DNA from: Bryobacterales bacterium
GTDB taxonomy: Bacteria > Acidobacteriota > Terriglobia > Bryobacterales > Bryobacteraceae
Direction of reading: 5' to 3'
Length of the DNA stretch: 5,702 nt
Assembly: GCA_025462985.1 (NCBI GenBank)
Contig: JAOAPP010000483.1
Span: forward strand, 1-5,702
The translations under genes were made by a program, and so were the position numbers. Shown piece after piece: positions 1 through 5,702 of the stretch (within the stretch, counting starts at the first letter, position 1; every line of letters begins with the position of its first letter). The notes beneath the pieces were generated by a model that worked only from the letters and a program-made list of their open reading frames with translations, did no database searches and was not told the origin of the DNA.

Positions 1-406
1 GTACTAGCCAGTGGACGTTGCAGCATGTCTCGGTGAAGCGTCTCTTGACCAGAGAAAAGCCTGCGCCCGCGATCCTCCCGCGAGGGCTGTTGCTATGAAT
101 TTTGCGAACCAATTCGCCGGACGGACCAGCGAGCCAATTGCGGCCATCAACTTGACGTCGTTTTCGCCCATTCCTCGCACAGTTAGAACGGCAGATAACC
201 GCCATGACGGGGAGCATTCCTTCGGCTGCTCGTCCGGCTCAATGAAGGTGGAAGAGAAACACGTTACATCCGAAACCGGCGATGAGGCCAGAGAGGTTCA
301 ACCAGTTCGGAATCCGCCGGAAGCGGCAATCATAGATGACCGCCGTGATCGCGAGAGCAGCCAGGGTCAGCAGGATAGCAAGCGGCGTGCGAGTCAACTG
401 GAGCAT
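1..406 (-). pseudogene. tadV: Decayed TadV/CpaA-type prepilin peptidase (A24 family), partial at left edge
   Basis: Intact relatives are inner-membrane aspartic peptidases that process prepilins of tad/Flp pili. Reading from an ATG at 406 gives a hydrophobic helix followed by YDCRFRRIPNWLNLSG, the first catalytic-Asp motif of the family (Asp26). An in-frame TGA at 239-241 ends this after 55 codons. The same frame continues past the stop as AGRAAEGMLPVMAV. The reading then moves to another frame between about 178 and 196 and gives RGMGENDVKLMAAIGSLV, the second motif. It returns to the first frame at about 74-76 (IAGAGFSLVKRRFTET) and runs to the edge. The GxGD signature reads GEND: the Asp is kept but the second Gly is Asn. 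One stop, two frame changes and a damaged motif indicate a pseudogene. No clear Shine-Dalgarno precedes the ATG, which overlaps the DUF192 gene by 13 nt. Sequencing error could explain single indels but not the whole set. Confidence 0.82.
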
Positions 407-720
407 TGTAGTTGGTCGCCAACTTTTGGGCGAGAGAGCGGAGAACGGCCCGTCTTCACCTTCGTTACTCGCAGATTCTTGTCCAGCGAGATCGAGTCGA
501 TCACCATCTTGATAAAGAAGATGTGGATGGCGTCACAGGGAACGATCCAGAGACCGGTGGATTGCTCCATCTCGCGCGCACGGAGCAATCCGGCCCGGCG
601 ATCCCGGCTCGTTCCGGCAAGAACTACACGCGCTGACAGGAGAGACGATCTAGTCGTGTTTCGAAACGAGTAGACAGGGACCTGCGATGCCAATCGTAGT
701 AAGAAGTGCGGCCGCGGCAA
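394..720 (-). CDS. DUF192 family protein, probably internally deleted remnant
   Basis: This is a 108-residue frame with the DUF192 signature: VVLAGTSRDRRAGLL (residues 32-46), then GLWIVPCDAIHIFFIK and the segment VIDSISLDKNLRVTKV. In intact members the core continues with a Pro-Trp-Arg-like stretch and a Ser-Val-Leu-Glu-Leu motif before a closing Gly-Asp-Gln-Leu. Here KVKTG is followed after only a few residues by VGDQLQ, so about 30 residues seem to be missing, consistent with an in-frame deletion. The function of DUF192 is unsettled; in acidobacteria it often sits beside tad pilus genes, matching the adjacent prepilin peptidase remnant. No ATG start exists: TTG at 720 (weak AGAG upstream) and TTG at 693 are the options. 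With the broken neighbour, this is best viewed as a gene in decay even though its frame is still open. Confidence 0.6.
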   Translation of the reverse strand: MPRPHFLLRLASQVPVYSFRNTTRSSLLSARVVLAGTSRDRRAGLLRAREMEQSTGLWIVPCDAIHIFFIKMVIDSISLDKNLRVTKVKTGRSPLSRPKVGDQLQCSS

Positions 721-736
721 GCGAAAGCTCTAAACT

Positions 737-1267
737 TCAGCGCCGGGAACGAATCTCGAAGTCGCCGCGGCAGCCTCGATCGACCCACACGGAGCCCGGA
801 GCCGTTCCCCAGCTGTATCCCTCGCGGCAGGGGCTATCGCTTCGCTGCTTGATCAGACGGACACGGCCGTTGTTGTCATTCCGGCACCATTGCCGCTTGC
901 CGTTGTCCGAGGCACAGGTGATGATCTGGACGTTTCCTCCGTATCCAGGTCGGCCTTCCCTGCCGCCCGGATCGTATCCCCTTCCGGGCCGGTTTCCTCC
1001 ACGACCAAGGGCGAATTCAGCACGACAGCCGCGGTCTACCCAGATTCCTCTTCGGTCGAAACCCCAGGTCCGACCCTGGACGCACCTGCTTTGACTGAGT
1101 TGATTCACCAGCACTACACCATTGCGGGTGTCGGCATTGCAGTATTGCCGGCCACCGTTATCCGAAGAACAGGTGATTCGGGACTGCGCGGACGCCATTG
1201 CACACGAAACGATGCCCATGAGGCAGGCAGCGGCTGCCGCCTTCACAAGACCTGCTAGATTGAGCAT
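737..1267 (-). CDS. Exported protein with two DUF3011 repeats
   Basis: A 176-residue protein. Residues 1-27 form a Sec signal with a likely cut in ASA-QS; the segment IVSC (19-22) also fits a lipobox, so it could be a lipoprotein anchored at Cys22. The mature part holds two copies of the DUF3011 unit at about 31-85 and 116-170. Each begins ITC(S/A)SDNG and ends WVDRGCR(A/G)(D/E)F. Each has four cysteines at equal spacing (33, 43, 62, 81 and 118, 128, 147, 166), suggesting two disulfides per unit outside the cytoplasm. A Gly/Arg-rich linker (86-114) joins the units. The biochemical role of DUF3011 is unknown. The ATG start is supported by AAGGGG at 1275-1280 with 7 nt spacing. It follows the isomerase gene on the same strand after 67 nt; co-transcription is possible but not shown. 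Confidence 0.85.
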   Translation of the reverse strand: MLNLAGLVKAAAAACLMGIVSCAMASAQSRITCSSDNGGRQYCNADTRNGVVLVNQLSQSRCVQGRTWGFDRRGIWVDRGCRAEFALGRGGNRPGRGYDPGGREGRPGYGGNVQIITCASDNGKRQWCRNDNNGRVRLIKQRSDSPCREGYSWGTAPGSVWVDRGCRGDFEIRSRR

Positions 1268-1274
1268 CAGAGAT

Positions 1275-1280
1275 CCCCTT
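1275..1280 (-). promoter_or_regulatory. Ribosome binding site of the DUF3011 gene
   Basis: AAGGGG on the minus strand lies 7 nt before the ATG at 1267. It fixes the start that gives a complete signal peptide. Confidence 0.6.
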
Positions 1281-1334
1281 CTGCCTGGTAAAATTACTGC
1301 GGCTATAGACGCTTCGTATCGAAGATTTGTGTCG

Positions 1335-2225
1335 CTACGATTTCGCGCCCGATTTGGCTTTCCCGCTCAGGATGTCGCCGAGACGGCGATTCACTTCGCG
1401 CAAATAGGTTTCATCGCCGCCGGGCAACTCCACCGTTGCTGTTCCATGGAAGCCGATATCCCTCAATGCTGCATGGATCGCCGGCCAATCCAGGTCGCCT
1501 TCGAGAAGCGGCACCCAGTCGGCCACCATCTTGTCTTCGGACCCACGACGCCACGAGAAATCCTTGATGTGAAGTTTGACGATCCGCTTTCCGAGTGTGC
1601 GGATCCAGTCTTCCGGATAGCCATACAGCTTGACATTGCCGACGTCGAAATAAGAACGCACCCACGGCGTCTGAAAATTGTCGATGTAGGTTGCGAACTC
1701 CATCGGACTGAGCAGAAACTTGTTCCAGACTTCCTCGATAGCGATGATGACGCGCAGCTCCTCGGCCAGTGGAAGGAGCTTGCGAATGCTCGCCTGCGAG
1801 CGTGCGTAAGCGTCACGGTAGGAAGTTTTTGGATCGACGACGCCCGGCACTACCAGCACGGTATCGGCGCCCCATAAGTGAGCGTTCCGTAGGGATGTCC
1901 GCGCACCCTTCAGGCTTCTCTCCACCACCGAGGAATCGGGTGAAGACAGCGGGTACTTCCAGTGGTCCATGTTCATCACCGAATGGATCTTCATTCCTGC
2001 CTTCTCAGCGGCTTTCTTCATTGCCTCGGCCTGTGCCTCGTCCGGCGTGGTCGGGCACTCGATGCGCTCGAATCCCGCGTCACGAGCCATTTGAAAACGC
2101 TCAGGAATGCTGGCGCTTTCGGGGAGCATGCTGTACTCCACGGCTTGGTGAATGGGCAGGCGATCCTGACCGAATGAAGGAAGGGCAAACGCCAGTGTGG
2201 ATCCAAGTAAGGTTCGGCGTGTCAT
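1335..2225 (-). CDS. Exported sugar phosphate isomerase/epimerase-like TIM-barrel protein
   Basis: A 296-residue protein of the xylose-isomerase-like TIM-barrel superfamily (AP_endonuc_2). Members isomerise, epimerise or cleave sugars and keto-sugars using a divalent metal. The expected metal ligands are visible at the ends of barrel strands: Glu164 in IAIEEVWNKF, Asp194 in SYFDVGNVKLYG, His219 in KLHIKDFSW and Glu266 in VELPGGD. GDLDWPAIHAAL (243-254) is also typical. The N-terminus TRRTLLGSTLAFAL resembles a short twin-arginine signal and is followed by SFGQD, so the protein probably works outside the cytoplasm; this argues against a sugar-phosphate substrate. No in-frame start lies upstream, and the nearest Shine-Dalgarno-like GAGG is too far away to be convincing. 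It is divergent from the oxidoreductase gene, a common pairing in sugar and inositol metabolism and in 3-keto-glycoside pathways. The exact substrate cannot be read from sequence. Confidence 0.85.
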   Translation of the reverse strand: MTRRTLLGSTLAFALPSFGQDRLPIHQAVEYSMLPESASIPERFQMARDAGFERIECPTTPDEAQAEAMKKAAEKAGMKIHSVMNMDHWKYPLSSPDSSVVERSLKGARTSLRNAHLWGADTVLVVPGVVDPKTSYRDAYARSQASIRKLLPLAEELRVIIAIEEVWNKFLLSPMEFATYIDNFQTPWVRSYFDVGNVKLYGYPEDWIRTLGKRIVKLHIKDFSWRRGSEDKMVADWVPLLEGDLDWPAIHAALRDIGFHGTATVELPGGDETYLREVNRRLGDILSGKAKSGAKS

Positions 2226-2257
2226 AGCGTGACTGTTGATTTCCTCATTTTCGAGAT
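2226..2257. promoter_or_regulatory. Short divergent intergenic region
   Basis: Only 32 bp separate the isomerase ATG from the first possible ATG of the oxidoreductase, so the promoters of both directions must be here or overlap the coding ends. If the oxidoreductase starts at its internal ATG (2303), the gap becomes 77 bp. The stretch is AT-rich compared with the flanks. I see no convincing paired -35/-10 boxes and no clear operator palindrome. Shared control of the two genes is inferred from the layout only. Confidence 0.35.
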
Positions 2258-3634
2258 ATGTTTAGTATCGTTGAGAGCAAGCCTTACGCACTACCACGTC
2301 ATATGGAATTAAAACCTGACAGCAAAGAAGATATCAAGAACGCGCCCGTGGGATCCGGGCGAAGAGAGTTTATGAAATCCGCGACCGGCGCGGTCGGTGG
2401 CGCTCTCCTGTCTGGCTTTCCCGCCATCATATCGGCCCAGACAGTGACGAACGCGCTGAAAGTCGGACTGGTTGGCTGCGGCGGTCGGGGAACGGGTGCT
2501 GCCGGACAGGCGCTTCATGCGGACGATTACGCGGAACTGACCGCGGTGGCCGAGGTGTATCAGCCGCAGATCGATCAGTCGCTCGCGACGCTGGGGCATA
2601 TTTCGAAAATCGCCAGCCGGGTCAAAGTCGAGAAAGGGCGCCAGTTCGTGGGCCTCGACGCCTATCAGAAGGTCCTTGACTCCGATATAGATGTCGTCCT
2701 TCTGGCCACTCCGCCCGGCTTCCGGCCGATGCATCTTGCGGCCAGCGTCGAAGCCGGCAAGCACATCTTTTGCGAGAAGCCAGCCGCGACTGATCCCGCC
2801 GGAATCCGCTCCGCATTTGCGTCCGTAGACAAGGCCAAAGCGAAGAATCTCTCGCTTGTGGCGGGCTTTTGCTGGCGCTACAGCGACATGATGATCGACA
2901 CGTTTAAGCAGGTTTCGGATGGAGCTATTGGCAAGCTGATCGCCTACTATGCGACTTACTACACCAGCCCAGTGAAACCCATGCCTTCCGCGAGCACCCG
3001 GCCAGCCGATATGAGCGACACTGCCTGGCAAATCAAGAACTGGTACAACTTTGTCTGGCTTTGCGGGGACAGTCTTGTGGAGCAGGCCGTGCACAGCGTC
3101 GACAAAATCGCGTGGATCATGGGTGACCAGCCGCCCGTGAGTTGCGTCGCTGTCGGCGGTCGGGCCATTCCAGCCGAGGGCGGCAACATCTTTGATCACT
3201 TTGATGTCAACTATCTGTATCCGAACGGCGCTCGAGCGTTCATGGTGAATCGGCAGATAGAGGGCTGCTATAACGAGAACTCTGATTACCTGATGGGGTC
3301 TGAGGGAACTTGCACGATCGGCCGTACGCCTACGCCGCACATTGAAGGCAAAACAAACTGGACTTGGAGCGGCCAGAAGTACGACATGTATCAGCGCGAG
3401 CACGACGTGTTGTTCGCATCCGTTCGCAAACACCAGCCTGTGAACGATGGAAAGCGCCTGGTCACCAGCACGCTTCTCGCGATCATGGGACGGATGGCGG
3501 CCTACACGGGCCAGGAAGTGACATGGGAGCAGGCGCTCAATTCGCAAGAGAAGCTTGTCCCGGACCAAATTTCGTGGGATGGACAAATCCCGGTTCCGCC
3601 GCGCGCGCAACCGGGGATTACGAAACTTGTGTGA
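2258..3634 (+). CDS. Tat-exported Gfo/Idh/MocA family oxidoreductase
   Basis: A 458-residue NAD(P)-binding oxidoreductase acting on sugars or cyclitols. A twin-arginine signal (SGRREFMKS, 33-41, then a hydrophobic stretch and AIISAQ at 56-61) precedes the Rossmann fold, whose loop is VGLVGCGGRGTG (69-80). The family Glu-Lys-Pro motif is at 173-175 (Lys174 usually catalytic), followed by GFCWRYSD (203-210) and EQAVHSVDKIAWIMGD (275-290), which holds the active-site His/Asp. The C-terminal part has the EHDVLFASVR and LLAIMGRMAAYTGQE segments seen in exported members. The start is uncertain: ATG 2258 gives an unusually long 32-residue lead before the Tat motif, while ATG 2303 (Met16) gives a more usual length; neither has a good Shine-Dalgarno. 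How an exported member obtains or keeps its nucleotide is open; folding with bound cofactor before Tat export is the usual explanation. It is the first gene of the plus-strand operon. Confidence 0.9.
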   Translation: MFSIVESKPYALPRHMELKPDSKEDIKNAPVGSGRREFMKSATGAVGGALLSGFPAIISAQTVTNALKVGLVGCGGRGTGAAGQALHADDYAELTAVAEVYQPQIDQSLATLGHISKIASRVKVEKGRQFVGLDAYQKVLDSDIDVVLLATPPGFRPMHLAASVEAGKHIFCEKPAATDPAGIRSAFASVDKAKAKNLSLVAGFCWRYSDMMIDTFKQVSDGAIGKLIAYYATYYTSPVKPMPSASTRPADMSDTAWQIKNWYNFVWLCGDSLVEQAVHSVDKIAWIMGDQPPVSCVAVGGRAIPAEGGNIFDHFDVNYLYPNGARAFMVNRQIEGCYNENSDYLMGSEGTCTIGRTPTPHIEGKTNWTWSGQKYDMYQREHDVLFASVRKHQPVNDGKRLVTSTLLAIMGRMAAYTGQEVTWEQALNSQEKLVPDQISWDGQIPVPPRAQPGITKLV

Positions 3635-3640
3635 GGTAGG
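3633..3640 (+). promoter_or_regulatory. Ribosome binding site deciding the start of the cytochrome-SUMF1 gene
   Basis: GAGGTAGG overlaps the TGA of the preceding gene and lies just before ATG 3642. It favours this start over the in-frame ATG at 3555, which would add 29 charged residues in front of the signal peptide and overlap the upstream gene. Confidence 0.65.
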
Positions 3641-3641
3641 G

Positions 3642-4916
3642 ATGCTGCGAGCGTCGCTTTTCTTCGTTGCTGCATTATCGGGCGCGCAGACTAACACCCC
3701 CGTTGATTTCGCGCGAGACGTCAAGCCGATTTTGGAGACCAACTGCATCGGCTGCCATGGTCCGGGATCGCACGTCCCTTTCTCGTTGAGCGCGGAGGCA
3801 CTTAACGAAAAGCTTGTTGTTACCCGTGATCCTGGGAAGAGTGCGCTTTATACATCTGTGGCGGGGGGCTCAATGCCGCCGTCAGGCAAACTGCCCCCTG
3901 CGCAGATCAATACGATCCGGCGCTGGATTGCGGATGGCGCGTCGTGGCCTTCCGGGGTCACACTGCAGAAGCCTTCGGGCAGCGCAGCGAGCGGCGCCGC
4001 AAATGAGATCACGCAGATTCGCCAGCGCATTGTTGCGAACCAGCAGAACCCGGCTGGGACCAAAGCCTATAAGGTGACCATGCCTAATACGACCGTGAGC
4101 TACGACATGGTTGCGATCCCGGCTGGTGAGTTCACCATGGGGTCAACCGGTCCGAAGGATGAGCAGCCGCCGCACAAGGTGAAAGTAGACGCATTTTGGA
4201 TGCAGGCGCATGAGCTCACTTGGGACGAGTACCGGTTGTTCATGTTTGCGAGCCAGGCGGGCGAGGTGGCGCACAAGGACTCACTGGTGGATGGCGTCAG
4301 CCGGCCAACTCGCCCCTATGTCGAGATGAGTTTCGGCATGGGAATCAATGGATTTCCCGCGATAAGCATGACCCAGCATGCCGCCAACAAGTATGCCGAG
4401 TGGCTCAGCGCCAAAACGGGCGAGTTTTATCGCCTCCCGACGGAAGCTGAATGGGAGTACGCCTGTCGCGCCGGGGCTACTGATCCCCCTGCGCAGCTGG
4501 CGGATTATGCCTGGTTTGCGACCGACAGCGGCGGCAAGTACCAGAAGGTGGGCACGAAAAAGGCGAATCAGTGGGGTCTGTTTGACATGTTGGGCAACGT
4601 GATGGAATGGACGCTCGATGCTTATGCGCCATACAAGCCAGGCGATGCTGTCGACCCATACGTCAGGCCAACTGCGCCATATCCGATAGCGGTGCGTGGA
4701 GGGTCATGGAATGATCCTGCCTCGGCTGTCACGTGCACGGCGCGTGTGGCGTCCGATGCGTCCTGGAAACAGCAGGACCCGCAGCTTCCGAAGAGCATCT
4801 GGTACGAAACCGATGCGCAGTGGCTTGGGTTCCGGTTGGTTCGCCCGGTCAAGGTGCCAAGTGCGGAGCAAATGTCTCAATACTGGAACAATGGTGTTGA
4901 GCACGATGAGCAGTAG
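3642..4916 (+). CDS. Secreted fusion of a c-type cytochrome domain and a formylglycine-generating-enzyme-like (SUMF1) domain
   Basis: A 424-residue protein with a short Sec signal (1-15, ending LSGAQ). A cytochrome domain of the Planctomycete type spans about 20-103: DFARDVKPILETNCIGCHGPG carries the haem motif C35-x-x-C38-H39, and Met78 in GGSMPPSGKLP is a candidate second axial ligand. A low-complexity linker (about 105-150) leads to an FGE-sulfatase domain (about 153-403) with MVAIPAGEFTMGS, RLPTEAEWEYACRAG, GLFDMLGNVMEW, VRGGSWNDPAS and a closing LGFRLVRPV. True formylglycine generators carry a Cys pair just after RGGS. Here that region reads RGGSWNDPASAVTCTAR, with a single cysteine out of register, so sulfatase activation is unlikely and the domain may bind or modify another ligand. 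The gene follows the oxidoreductase after 7 nt and overlaps apbE by 11 nt, so all three are probably co-translated. No sulfatase gene is present in the window. Confidence 0.88.
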   Translation: MLRASLFFVAALSGAQTNTPVDFARDVKPILETNCIGCHGPGSHVPFSLSAEALNEKLVVTRDPGKSALYTSVAGGSMPPSGKLPPAQINTIRRWIADGASWPSGVTLQKPSGSAASGAANEITQIRQRIVANQQNPAGTKAYKVTMPNTTVSYDMVAIPAGEFTMGSTGPKDEQPPHKVKVDAFWMQAHELTWDEYRLFMFASQAGEVAHKDSLVDGVSRPTRPYVEMSFGMGINGFPAISMTQHAANKYAEWLSAKTGEFYRLPTEAEWEYACRAGATDPPAQLADYAWFATDSGGKYQKVGTKKANQWGLFDMLGNVMEWTLDAYAPYKPGDAVDPYVRPTAPYPIAVRGGSWNDPASAVTCTARVASDASWKQQDPQLPKSIWYETDAQWLGFRLVRPVKVPSAEQMSQYWNNGVEHDEQ

Positions 4917-5702
4917 GCTTCTGCTGCTCATCACGTCGCTTTCATTCCAGCTTTTCGGGCAACCTCTGCAGCGTTTCGAGGCAGTCGAACCGCACATGGG
5001 AACGCTTTTTCGAATTGAACTCTATGCGGCGGATACTCAACAGGCGCAAGCCGGATTTCATGACGCATTCGAGCGCATCGCGCAGCTGGACCAAACACTG
5101 TCGGACTACAGGCCGGACAGTGAACTCAACAGGCTGACGCAGGACGCCGTCGGGCATCCAGTGCAGGTGAGTGATGATCTGCTCCGGGTTCTGAGTGCGG
5201 CGCAGAAGGTTTCCGAGAAGACCGATGGCGCGTTCGATGTCACAATCGGAGCGCTTACTCATCTCTGGCGAGAGGCGCGCAAAGCCAATTACATGCCTGA
5301 TTCTGCGGCTCTCGTTGCCGCGAAACAACGATGCGGATTCAGCAAAATGCAGGTCGACCTTTCTGAGCATACGGTCAAACTGGATGAGGCCGGAATGCAA
5401 CTGGATGCTGGCGCTATTGCGAAAGGAGACGCGGCAGATCAGGCGTTGCTCGTTCTATCGGCCCACGGCATCAAAAGTGCGCTGGTGGCCGCGAGCGGCG
5501 ACTTGGCGTTTAGCGATCCACCTCCTGGAGCGGCGGGCTGGAAGATCGGTCTCGATTCCTTTGACAAGGCCAACTCGGCATTCACTCGCGTTCTGGTTCT
5601 TGCAAACGCCGCAGTCTCGACTTCGGGCCCAAGCGAACAGCACCTCGATTCCGGAGGCAAGCGCTATTCGCATATCATCAATCCTATATCGGGCAGCGGC
5701 TT
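4906..5702 (+). CDS. apbE: FAD:protein FMN transferase (ApbE family), 3' end beyond window
   Basis: ApbE enzymes use FAD and Mg2+ to attach FMN to a Thr/Ser of a target protein on the extracytoplasmic side of the membrane. The 265 visible codons show a Sec-type signal (about 1-19, LLLLITSLSFQLFGQ), then MGTLFRIELYA (31-41), LDQTLSDYRPDSELNRL (61-77), TDGAFDVTIGALTHLW (106-121), MQLDAGAIAKGDAADQAL (164-181), AASGDLAF (195-202), STSGPSEQ and RYSHIINPISG (253-263). The last corresponds to the usual HI-DP-TG metal-site region. Some positions are atypical: Ala-Gly-Ala where most have Leu-Gly-Gly, and Ser-Gly-Asp where most have Gly-Gly-Asp. Still, all blocks appear in order, so it is probably active. 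Two in-frame starts exist, ATG 4891 and ATG 4906; the latter gives the more compact signal peptide and an 11-nt overlap with the upstream gene. The C-terminus is cut by the edge. Confidence 0.88.
   Translation, partial: MSSRLLLLITSLSFQLFGQPLQRFEAVEPHMGTLFRIELYAADTQQAQAGFHDAFERIAQLDQTLSDYRPDSELNRLTQDAVGHPVQVSDDLLRVLSAAQKVSEKTDGAFDVTIGALTHLWREARKANYMPDSAALVAAKQRCGFSKMQVDLSEHTVKLDEAGMQLDAGAIAKGDAADQALLVLSAHGIKSALVAASGDLAFSDPPPGAAGWKIGLDSFDKANSAFTRVLVLANAAVSTSGPSEQHLDSGGKRYSHIINPISGSG

Noticed and set aside
11..673. A 220-codon plus-strand open frame over the left end
   Set aside because: The opposite strand carries clear prepilin peptidase and DUF192 motifs; the plus-strand translation resembles no family and is rich in Arg and Ser, as antisense frames here are.
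1312..1324. A perfect 5-bp inverted repeat (CTTCG-TAT-CGAAG) between the isomerase and DUF3011 genes
   Set aside because: The stem is short, the outer pair does not match and no T-run follows on either strand, so a terminator or operator cannot be supported.
1122..1877. A 251-codon plus-strand open frame
   Set aside because: It is antisense to the DUF3011 and isomerase genes, crosses their boundary and shows no family motif.
2236..2262. TTGATT with TATGTT as a sigma-70 promoter for the oxidoreductase
   Set aside because: The spacing is only 15 nt and the -10 match is poor; such pairs occur by chance in an AT-rich gap.
2309..3748. A 479-codon open frame on the minus strand opposite the oxidoreductase
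   Set aside because: It is the antisense shadow of a strongly supported gene in GC-rich DNA, with no recognisable domain, a low-complexity basic composition and no Shine-Dalgarno.
3975..4007. SGSAASGAAN in the linker of the cytochrome-SUMF1 protein as a possible flavinylation site for ApbE
   Set aside because: It resembles the acceptor motif only loosely: the leading Asp and the acceptor Thr/Ser are missing, and the stretch is an ordinary Ala/Ser/Gly linker.

Overview
The window looks like a chromosomal fragment of a GC-rich, Gram-negative soil bacterium, most likely an acidobacterium of the Bryobacter/Solibacter type. This is an inference from gene content: a Tat-exported Gfo/Idh/MocA oxidoreductase, an exported sugar-isomerase-like protein, a Planctomycete-type cytochrome domain, a DUF3011 protein, and tad-type prepilin peptidase remnants next to DUF192. 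No rRNA, tRNA, IS element, CRISPR array or phage gene is visible.

Left part (1-720, minus strand): a decaying pilus-assembly remnant. A DUF192 gene (394-720) appears to have lost an internal piece. Next to it is a TadV/CpaA prepilin peptidase (1-406) that cannot be read through: it has an in-frame stop and at least two frame changes, although the family signature is still readable across frames. It runs off the left edge.

Middle (737-2225, minus strand): an exported protein with two DUF3011 repeats (737-1267), preceded by an exported TIM-barrel sugar isomerase/epimerase-like protein (1335-2225).

Right part (2258-5702, plus strand): a compact operon read divergently from the isomerase. It encodes a Tat-exported Gfo/Idh/MocA oxidoreductase, then (7 nt later) a secreted fusion of a c-type cytochrome domain with a formylglycine-generating-enzyme-like (SUMF1) domain, then (11 nt overlap) an ApbE-type FAD:protein FMN transferase cut by the right edge.

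The divergent block can be read as an extracytoplasmic sugar-modifying redox unit: a nucleotide-dependent oxidoreductase, a sugar isomerase/lyase-like partner, a haem protein and a flavin-attaching enzyme, all with export signals. Domains, signals and spacing are visible in the sequence. The shared pathway is inference, and no flavinylation target is seen in the window.
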